Positions 14,728 to 21,051 of a stretch of DNA of 21,051 nucleotides are shown in pieces. Source of the stretch: Gammaproteobacteria bacterium UBA3532 (GTDB lineage: Bacteria > Pseudomonadota > Gammaproteobacteria > Enterobacterales > UBA3532). The position numbers and the translations under genes were made by a program. The notes beneath the pieces were generated by a model. It saw nothing but the letters and a program-made list of their open reading frames with translations. It ran no database searches and was not told the DNA's origin. Where the stretch lies: assembly GCA_002376965.1 (NCBI GenBank), contig DFOV01000273.1:1077-22127 (forward strand), written 5' to 3'. Each line of letters begins with the position of its first letter. Positions within the stretch are counted from its first letter, which is position 1.

Positions 14728-14964
14728 GAAGGTAGGATTGGCTTGTCGCTTGAGCATGACCTGCTAGACTTAAAGTGAAACAGAGTAACTTACCTGCCTG
14801 ACTATCTAGAGTCCCATTGGTGGGGCCGTTGTATGGTGTAAGGTGTGAATTGCAATAAGATGTGAATTGTAAACAGTTGTTGTAAACAGTTGATGTAAAC
14901 GGCTTCAGCAACTAGATAATGAGGGTTACCTGTATCAAATGGTCAACTGCCCTGGTCGATAATT
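14727..14964. other. Non-coding gap with short 13-bp repeats
   Basis: No gene or clear terminator is seen. Near its right end GTAAACAGTTG units start at 14869 and 14882 and a third GTAAAC at 14895 (period 13). Two GTGAATTG units lie just before them (14845-14868). The minus-strand frame across this gap looks random. Confidence 0.6.
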
Positions 14965-15826
14965 ATGCCGGATAGCCTTAGCTCGCTTTTAGTTAAACTT
15001 ACCTCGGCCAGAGACATGGATAGCCTGGAGAAGCTGCTTCTAGCTGCCTTCAAGCAGCTTTTCCAAGCAGAGCGTGTGGAACTGATTTCCCTGCACCAGC
15101 TGCATCAAGAGCAAAACTTACCCCCGGGTCAGCTATATGCCTTAGCCGATAATGGCAAGCACGTTGGCTGTGCATTAATACTTAGGGGCCAACCAGCCTA
15201 CACCGTGCCGCAAATCGCTCCAGGCGCTTACCAAGGTATTTATTAATCAAAGCTATCATATCAGCCGTGGATGTCATGACCGTTTAACCGGTTTGTTAAA
15301 TCGTCGCCAACTTGATGAGTTTATGGAGCATATCTTCTGTGACAGCTTGCACCAGCAGCGGCGAAAAAAGCTGCCTATCCGCTGTATTGCACTGCTCGAC
15401 ATAGACCACTTCAAAGCAATAAATGACAACTATGGCCATCTATTTGGTGACGAAGTCTTGATTAATATTGCCAACCAAATGCGCTATTGTTTTCGTCAGG
15501 AGGATGGGGTGTATCGGTATGGCGGCGAAGAGTTTGTTGTGGTTTTAGAGTACGTCTCAGCCGAAGAGGCACACGTTATCCTGGACAGATTTCGGCAACA
15601 TATCGAAAGCTTTGATTTTCCAGAGAAAATTAAGGTTACTATCAGCATCGGCTATGTCTAGCTTGATTACCTTTTGGGCTTTACTCCAAACATGGAGCAC
15701 ATTGACCAGGCTCTCTACTATGTTAAAAATCATGGCCGCAATAACATAGCCAATTACGCAAGCTTGCTTGAACAAGGCAAACTTCTTCCAGACGAACGAC
15801 AGTCTGACGACGTAGAGTTGTTTTAA
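14965..15826 (+). pseudogene. Decayed diguanylate cyclase (GGDEF) gene
   Basis: Three pieces of one gene are visible. Piece 1 (14965-15246) encodes a small N-terminal sensory-like segment (SARDMDSLEKLLLAAFKQL). The frame then shifts by +1 at about 15200-15217. The next frame reads LTKVFINQSYHISRGCHDRL and continues through a complete GGDEF domain: DIDHFKAINDNYGH, the inhibitory I-site RQED and the active site GGEEF. It stops at an in-frame TAG (15659-15661) right after ISIGYV. Reading on gives the rest of the fold, LDYLLGFTPNMEHIDQALYY, to a TAA at 15824-15826. The two lesions mean no active cyclic-di-GMP synthase is made. The conserved motifs show that the decay is recent. It sits 50 bases upstream of metH. 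Confidence 0.88.
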
Positions 15827-15876
15827 GCGGTCAAAACAGAGACAATACGCCCCTTGGTCATTATAGGGTAGTTATC

Positions 15877-18800
15877 GTGTCACGTCTTAAACCATCGTCA
15901 TCAAAAACTCAACTTCTTCAGGCTTTATCCAAGCGCATCCTTATTCTGGATGGTGGCATGGGAACCATGATCCAGTCTTATAAACTGGAAGAAAAAGACT
16001 ATCGAGGGGAACGGTTTGCCGATTGGGAAAGCGATCTGAAAGGCAATAACGATTTGCTATCGATTACTCGCCCAGATGTTATCGAATATATCCACCGCGC
16101 CTATCTTGATGTCGGTGCCGATATTATTGAAACCAATACCTTTAACGCCACGCCAATTGCCATGGCTGACTACCATATGGAATCGCTCTCTCGTGAGATC
16201 AATGTGGTTTCAGCACAGCTGGCCAAAAAGCTAGCTGACGAATATACCGAAAAAACAGGCGTTAAACGCTACGTAGCTGGGGTGCTTGGCCCAACTAACC
16301 GAACCGCATCTATTTCACCCGATGTCAATAATCCGGGCTACCGCAATATCAACTTTGACCAGCTGGTAACGGCCTACACCGAGTCGATTGAAGGGCTGAT
16401 TGAGGGTGGCGCAGATATATTATTGGTCGAAACCGTTTTTGATACGCTGAATGCCAAAGCAGCGGTTTATGCCATCCTCGACTTCTTCGAACGCCAAGGG
16501 CAAGCTTGGCCAGTGATGATTTCTGGCACAATCACGGATGCCTCCGGGCGCACCCTATCTGGCCAAACCACCGAAGCCTTCTGGAACTCGTTACGCCATG
16601 CCGAGCCATTGTCGATTGGTCTGAACTGCGCGCTGGGAGCAGCTGAATTGCGCCCCTACGTCGAGGAGTTAAGCCGAATAGCCCAAAGCCATGTCAGCGC
16701 TCACCCCAATGCAGGACTACCCAACGAGTTTGGTGAGTACGATCAAACCCCGGAAGAAATGGCTGAAATCGTCGGCGAATTTGCTGATAGCGGTTTCATT
16801 AATATAATCGGTGGCTGCTGTGGTACCACACCAGAGCATATTGCGGCAGTTGTGGAGCGGGTGAAAAAAGTAGCCCCCCGACCACTCCCCACTATTGATA
16901 TTCAATGTCGCCTCAGCGGACTTGAGCCATGCAATATCGGGTCTGATAGCTTGTTTATTAATGTCGGCGAGCGCACCAATGTTACAGGCTCTGCCCGCTT
17001 CCGTCGTTTAATCAAAGAAGACGATTACGAAACGGCTCTCGAGGTCGCTCGCCAACAGGTTGATAACGGCGCACAAATAATCGATATCAATATGGACGAA
17101 GGCATGCTCGACTCCGAGCAAGCCATGGTCACCTTTTTAAACCTGATTTCATCCGAACCAGATATTGCCCGAGTGCCCATTATGCTCGATTCGTCGAAGT
17201 GGGAGATCTTGGAGTCTGGTTTAAAGTGCGTTCAAGGCAAGCCCGTAGTCAATTCGATCAGCTTGAAAGAGGGTGAGCAAAAGTTTGTCCAGCAGGCGCA
17301 ACAGATCCGTCAATACGGTGCGGCTGTGATCGTGATGGCTTTCGACGAAGATGGACAGGCCGACACGCGCGAGCGTAAATTCGGCATCTGTCAGCGCTCA
17401 TACGATATTCTAGTCAATACGGTTGGCTTTCCACCCGAAGATATTATTTTCGACCCCAACATTTTTGCCGTTGCCACCGGTATTGACGAGCACAATAACT
17501 ACGGTCTCGATTTCATAGAAGCGACTGCCGACATCAAAAAGAACCTCCCCCACGCCATGATCAGTGGCGGTGTCAGCAATGTATCCTTCTCGTTTCGTGG
17601 CAACAATCCAGTGCGCGAAGCTATGCACTCGGTATTTCTATACTATGCCATAAAAAATGGCATGAGCATGGGGATCGTCAATGCCGGTCAATTGGCTATT
17701 TATGAAGACATTCCGCAAGAACTGCGTGACGCAGTTGAAGACGTTATTCTTAACCGTCGTTCGGATGCCACCGAGCGGCTGCTGGACATTGCCGACAAAT
17801 ACAAGGGTGATGGCAGCACTGCTAGCAACAAAGAAGATCTGGCCTGGCGTGAACTTCCGGTAACCAAGCGCCTTGAGCACGCACTAGTCAAAGGCATCGA
17901 TGCATTCGTTGAACAAGATACCGAAGAAGCTCGACAAGGCTTCGAACGCCCGCTTCAGGTGATAGAAGGTCCATTGATGGACGGCATGAACGTGGTTGGC
18001 GATCTGTTTGGTGAAGGGAAAATGTTTTTGCCCCAGGTAGTGAAGTCGGCCCGCGTTATGAAGAAAGCCGTGGCCTATCTGCTCCCCTTTATTGAGGAGG
18101 AAAAGGATGGCGTGTCAGAGAGCGCTGGTAAAGTCATCATGGCTACAGTTAAAGGTGACGTGCATGACATTGGCAAGAATATCGTCGGCGTAGTTCTGCA
18201 GTGTAATAATTTCGAAGTGGTTGATCTGGGGGTTATGGTGCCCGCAGAGAAAATTTTAACCGCAGCGAAGGAGCATAATGCCAATATTATTGGTCTATCA
18301 GGTCTTATCACGCCATCGCTCGACGAAATGGTACATGTCGCCAAAGAAATGAAGCGGCAGGAGTTCAACCTCCCTCTATTAATCGGAGGAGCAACCACTT
18401 CCGTTATGCATACAGCGGTCAAGATAGACCCGCAATACGAACACCCTGTCGTTTATGTTAAAGATGCATCACGAGCCGTCGGCGTTGCCCAAAACCTGAT
18501 TGGCAGTAACAAGACAGACTTTGCTACTCAAATAAAACAGGACTACGTAAAGAAGCGGGAGCAACACCAACTGCGCCGTAGTAAAAAGCCTATGAAATCG
18601 ATTAAGGCTGCAAGAGATAATGCCCATTCAATTGACTGGAGCAACTACACGCCTCCTAAGCCGAGCTTTATCGGCACCAAGGTATTTAACGACTTTCCAC
18701 TCGATAAGTTGGTTGAACGTATAGATTGGACCCCGTTCTTTCAAACCTGGGAATTGGCAGGTAAGTTTCCAAAGATACTCGATGATGAAGTCGTAGGAAC

Positions 18801-19581
18801 GCATGCCAAGCAGCTTTATAGCGATGCCAAAGCCATGCTGGAGAGCATCGTGGCCGAAAAATGGATCACAGCAAACGGCATTATCGGCTTTTACCCAGCC
18901 AACAGCCAAGGCGATGATATCTTGGTTTATCAAGATGAAACACGCTCTCAGGTTGTTGAACGGCTTTGCCATTTGCGCGAACAAAAAGACAAGGCCAATA
19001 GCAATCCTAACTATTGCTTATCGGACTACATTGCCCCAGAGCAAAGCGGCCTTACTGACTATGTTGGCGGCTTTGCCGTTGGAGCAGGCTTCGGTATAGA
19101 AGCTCGCATTGCCCAGTATGATGCTGACCATGATGACTACAACAGCATTATGCTCAAAGCTCTGGCCGACCGCTTGGCTGAAGCCTTTGCCGAAAAGTTA
19201 CATGAGCTGGTACGTCAGGAACTGTGGGGTTATGCTTCTAGTGAGGCATGGTCGAATGATGAACTGATTGCTGAAAAATACCAGGGTATCCGCCCAGCCC
19301 CTGGCTACCCTGCCTGTCCAGATCACACTGAAAAAGCCAAGTTATGGCAGCTGTTACAAGTCGAAAAACTTACCGGTATTCAATTAACCGACAGCTATGC
19401 CATGTACCCGGCCGCCGCGGTAAGTGGTTGGTACTTCAGCCATCCAGAAAGCCGCTATTTTGGGCTTGGTACGATCAATAAAGATCAAGTTGAGGACTAC
19501 GCCAAGCGCAAAAATATGACGCTTGCTCAAGCGGAAAAGTGGCTGGCGCCCAACTTAGGATACGAGCCGGTAGACGAATAG
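15877..19581 (+). CDS. metH: Cobalamin-dependent methionine synthase
   Basis: A full-length enzyme of 1234 residues (E. coli MetH has 1227) that moves a methyl group from 5-methyl-THF via methylcobalamin to homocysteine. Module 1 (about 12-335) has the zinc cysteines C251, C314 and C315 (GLNCALG, GGCCGTT). Module 2 (about 355-620) is the pterin domain ([21 protein letters not shown]). Module 3 includes the helical cap ([10 protein letters not shown]) and the B12 site [12 protein letters not shown] with the cobalt-ligand H763. Module 4 is the AdoMet reactivation domain with [15 protein letters not shown]. It starts with GTG at 15877; the ATG-less start and a GGG-containing stretch upstream suggest modest translation. 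No SAH or cobalamin riboswitch is visible in the 50-base leader. Confidence 0.97.
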   Translation: MSRLKPSSSKTQLLQALSKRILILDGGMGTMIQSYKLEEKDYRGERFADWESDLKGNNDLLSITRPDVIEYIHRAYLDVGADIIETNTFNATPIAMADYHMESLSREINVVSAQLAKKLADEYTEKTGVKRYVAGVLGPTNRTASISPDVNNPGYRNINFDQLVTAYTESIEGLIEGGADILLVETVFDTLNAKAAVYAILDFFERQGQAWPVMISGTITDASGRTLSGQTTEAFWNSLRHAEPLSIGLNCALGAAELRPYVEELSRIAQSHVSAHPNAGLPNEFGEYDQTPEEMAEIVGEFADSGFINIIGGCCGTTPEHIAAVVERVKKVAPRPLPTIDIQCRLSGLEPCNIGSDSLFINVGERTNVTGSARFRRLIKEDDYETALEVARQQVDNGAQIIDINMDEGMLDSEQAMVTFLNLISSEPDIARVPIMLDSSKWEILESGLKCVQGKPVVNSISLKEGEQKFVQQAQQIRQYGAAVIVMAFDEDGQADTRERKFGICQRSYDILVNTVGFPPEDIIFDPNIFAVATGIDEHNNYGLDFIEATADIKKNLPHAMISGGVSNVSFSFRGNNPVREAMHSVFLYYAIKNGMSMGIVNAGQLAIYEDIPQELRDAVEDVILNRRSDATERLLDIADKYKGDGSTASNKEDLAWRELPVTKRLEHALVKGIDAFVEQDTEEARQGFERPLQVIEGPLMDGMNVVGDLFGEGKMFLPQVVKSARVMKKAVAYLLPFIEEEKDGVSESAGKVIMATVKGDVHDIGKNIVGVVLQCNNFEVVDLGVMVPAEKILTAAKEHNANIIGLSGLITPSLDEMVHVAKEMKRQEFNLPLLIGGATTSVMHTAVKIDPQYEHPVVYVKDASRAVGVAQNLIGSNKTDFATQIKQDYVKKREQHQLRRSKKPMKSIKAARDNAHSIDWSNYTPPKPSFIGTKVFNDFPLDKLVERIDWTPFFQTWELAGKFPKILDDEVVGTHAKQLYSDAKAMLESIVAEKWITANGIIGFYPANSQGDDILVYQDETRSQVVERLCHLREQKDKANSNPNYCLSDYIAPEQSGLTDYVGGFAVGAGFGIEARIAQYDADHDDYNSIMLKALADRLAEAFAEKLHELVRQELWGYASSEAWSNDELIAEKYQGIRPAPGYPACPDHTEKAKLWQLLQVEKLTGIQLTDSYAMYPAAAVSGWYFSHPESRYFGLGTINKDQVEDYAKRKNMTLAQAEKWLAPNLGYEPVDE

Positions 19582-19653
19582 CAAAAAATATTCAAGTAAA
19601 CGCCGCGACTGTCGATATTATTTACAGCCCTAGTCCAGCAGATTGACAAGCCA

Positions 19654-20475
19654 ATGAATAGTATCGACAGCACCAGCCAAGCCCAAATGAACCTGAACCG
19701 CTCCCTGCGAGAAAACCTGGAGCGGGACCCCGATTACCAGATTGTTCGGCGAATGATGCTTCATGAAGAAGTCAGCAAAACCGAGCTAAACACCACCCAA
19801 ACGGTTCACAAGGCATCGCCTTCGATTGCTATTCAGCCAGAACAAATCAGCCGTGATCAAATCGATCGAGAACAACAGGCGCGGGCAGAACAAGTCCTTC
19901 AGCAAGCAACCGCTCGCTTTGAAGCTAGCCTTCAAACATCTCGCCGCATGGAACTGCGTGTAGAAGCTCGTAATGACGAAATAAAGCAATCCGACCCGCT
20001 AGTATTGGACTTGGGCGGTAATGGCTTTCAAACCACCGGACTAGAGCAAGGCACGCGATTTGACATTAATGGTGATGGTCGCAAAGAACAGGTCAGTGTT
20101 CCGACTGGAGATGATTACTTGCTAGCTATAGACCGCAACAACAACGGCCGCATTGATGATGGCACAGAACTATTTGGCGATCAAAATGGCAGTGCCAATG
20201 GCTTTGAAGAATTAGCAAAATATGATGATAACAAGGATGGCCGCATAGACAGTCAGGATCGAATTTTCGAACAGCTACGCCTGGTTCAATTGCAAAACCA
20301 ACAACAGCAGTCTCTCAGTGAAGCCGGTATCAAGTCCCTCAATCTTGGCTATACTAATCAAAGCCAAGCCGTTGGCCAATATGACACCATGGCTCAGCTC
20401 GGCGAGTTTGAGAGGCTTTCTGGAGAAACCGGCTCTATGGCCGACCTCTTGTTAGCAAATAGAAGTGCTGGCTAA
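19654..20475 (+). CDS. Stand-alone protein with calcium-binding-type loops
   Basis: A 273-residue protein without signal peptide or membrane segment. Residues 1-110 are charged and helical. From 114 comes a block known from the end regions of large RTX/VCBS-type secreted proteins: DPLVLDLGGNGFQTTG, then three Asp/Asn loops at D137 (DINGDGRKE), D160 (DRNNNGRIDDG) and D191 (DDNKDGRIDSQD), with TELFGD and GIKSLNLGY between and after. The loops have EF-hand/dockerin-like spacing and should bind calcium. In large toxins this module is a part; here it is alone, so its job is unknown. It stands alone, 72 bases after metH, and its ATG has no strong ribosome site. It is convergent with the nlpI-like gene. 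Confidence 0.8.
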   Translation: MNSIDSTSQAQMNLNRSLRENLERDPDYQIVRRMMLHEEVSKTELNTTQTVHKASPSIAIQPEQISRDQIDREQQARAEQVLQQATARFEASLQTSRRMELRVEARNDEIKQSDPLVLDLGGNGFQTTGLEQGTRFDINGDGRKEQVSVPTGDDYLLAIDRNNNGRIDDGTELFGDQNGSANGFEELAKYDDNKDGRIDSQDRIFEQLRLVQLQNQQQQSLSEAGIKSLNLGYTNQSQAVGQYDTMAQLGEFERLSGETGSMADLLLANRSAG

Positions 20476-20480
20476 TATTG

Positions 20481-20510
20481 GCTAACAGAAGTGTTGCTAA
20501 CAGAGGTGCA
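20481..20510. repeat. Degenerate 15-bp tandem repeat between convergent genes
   Basis: GCTAACAGAAGTGTT (20481-20495) is followed by GCTAACAGAGGTGCA (20496-20510). A weaker relative, AATAGAAGTGCTGGCTAA, lies at the very end of the preceding gene. No hairpin terminator is visible in this 54-base gap. Confidence 0.7.
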
Positions 20511-20529
20511 GATTAACCGAGGCTAGCGA

Positions 20530-21051
20530 CTATTCCTCTTCCATTTGCTTGAGTAACATCTCGGCAATATGATATTCGATAAAATAAGGAATATCCCGCG
20601 CTACGGTCAACTCGAAAAAGTGCTTGGCCGTATCCAGCCGTTGCTCTAGCTTAGCTCGATAGCCAAGATAAAAATGCGCCTCGCTGAAATTTTCGCGAAA
20701 TGCTCGCTGCTCGTTATCATAGGCAAAACTGTAAAGCGCTTTTTCATTCACTTCGTCCAGCAACCAGTCCATTATCCATTCGTTCCAAAATCCTGACCGG
20801 TATTGCTCCAAGTAGCCACTTAACAGTTCTGGCTTTTGCTCCCCCAATTCCCAATGACACAAATACAGCCATATCACCATATATGGGGACTCAGGCTTTT
20901 GGGCGAGATACTGCTCAAGCAACGACTTTGCCTTTTCAAACTGACGTTGATAAATTCGAATGATCGCCAAGGTGCGCAGCGTTTGCGTATCGCTGGCATC
21001 TAGATCGATAGCCTTGTTAATCAACACATCACTTTGCTCAGCCAAACCAAG
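20530..21051 (-). CDS. nlpI: NlpI-like TPR lipoprotein, partial (5' end off the window)
   Basis: The 3' 173 codons of a gene that is open through the right edge; the TTG at 21043-21045 is only an internal leucine codon. It contains a TPR pair (LINKAIDLDASDTQTLRTLA, FEKAKSLLEQYLAQKP). Then follow the NlpI-type segments SPYMVIWLYLCHWELGE and FSEAHFYLGYRAKLEQRLDT, and a final HFFELTVARDIPYFIEYHIA, which align in order with the E. coli NlpI C-terminal half. NlpI is an outer-membrane lipoprotein that scaffolds peptidoglycan endopeptidases and the protease Prc. The signal peptide cannot be seen here, and other TPR proteins of similar build are possible. Confidence 0.75.
   Translation of the reverse strand, partial: LGLAEQSDVLINKAIDLDASDTQTLRTLAIIRIYQRQFEKAKSLLEQYLAQKPESPYMVIWLYLCHWELGEQKPELLSGYLEQYRSGFWNEWIMDWLLDEVNEKALYSFAYDNEQRAFRENFSEAHFYLGYRAKLEQRLDTAKHFFELTVARDIPYFIEYHIAEMLLKQMEEE

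Noticed and set aside
14696..14911. Minus-strand frame of 71 codons over the pmpB end and the following gap
   Set aside because: Composition looks random, it overlaps pmpB and includes the short repeats; no ribosome site.
880..15661. Alternative genetic code to explain in-frame TGA (HIT gene) and TAG (cyclase)
   Set aside because: TGA and TAG both end intact conserved genes in this window (for example pepP with TGA, metH with TAG), and the cyclase also has a frameshift.
15827..15876. Possible SAH or cobalamin riboswitch before metH
   Set aside because: The leader is only about 50 bases beyond the pseudogene and no conserved riboswitch element is recognisable.

Overview
The window looks like chromosomal DNA of a free-living, ubiquinone-respiring gammaproteobacterium, probably marine (something near Oceanospirillales/Kangiella is a guess). 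The strongest evidence is the conserved block ygfB-pepP-ubiH-ubiI on one strand, divergent from a zapA pair that is followed by 6S RNA and fthC. This is the E. coli zapA/ygfB neighbourhood with the same orientation logic. No tRNA, rRNA, insertion sequence, prophage or CRISPR array was seen.

Left part (1-2380): a small stand-alone glycogen-binding-type (CBM48-like) protein and a HIT-family hydrolase lie on the minus strand. The HIT gene appears to have lost its first ~29 codons to an in-frame TGA. Next comes a plus-strand response regulator of unusual build: an N-terminal receiver, a long helical region with an 8-residue rhythm, and a single C-terminal membrane anchor. A symmetric terminator at 2305-2342 separates it from the convergent ubi operon.

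Ubi/aminopeptidase operon (7610 down to 2381, minus): ygfB, pepP, ubiH, ubiI and a Gfo/Idh/MocA-family oxidoreductase are packed with overlaps or very short gaps, so they are probably one transcript. Divergent from it (7793-9403, plus): a ZapB-like/TIGR02449 coiled-coil protein, ZapA, 6S RNA and 5-formyltetrahydrofolate cyclo-ligase.

Sulfur block (9382-14726): an ArsR-family repressor has two cysteines spaced exactly as in the persulfide sensors SqrR and BigR. It overlaps a SulP anion transporter gene, which overlaps an uncharacterised lipoprotein gene (all minus). Divergently transcribed are a persulfide dioxygenase-like metallo-hydrolase and the two YeeE/YedE half-proteins PmpA and PmpB. 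The shared control region holds a perfect 18-bp repeat laid over the dioxygenase promoter and a dyad just upstream of the repressor gene. Together these read as a reactive-sulfur detoxification and transport regulon, here without an adjacent sulfide:quinone reductase.

Right part (14727-21051): a decayed diguanylate cyclase gene (one frameshift and one amber codon), full-length cobalamin-dependent methionine synthase metH, a stand-alone protein with calcium-binding-type loops, and the 3' part of an NlpI-like TPR lipoprotein gene that runs off the right edge.
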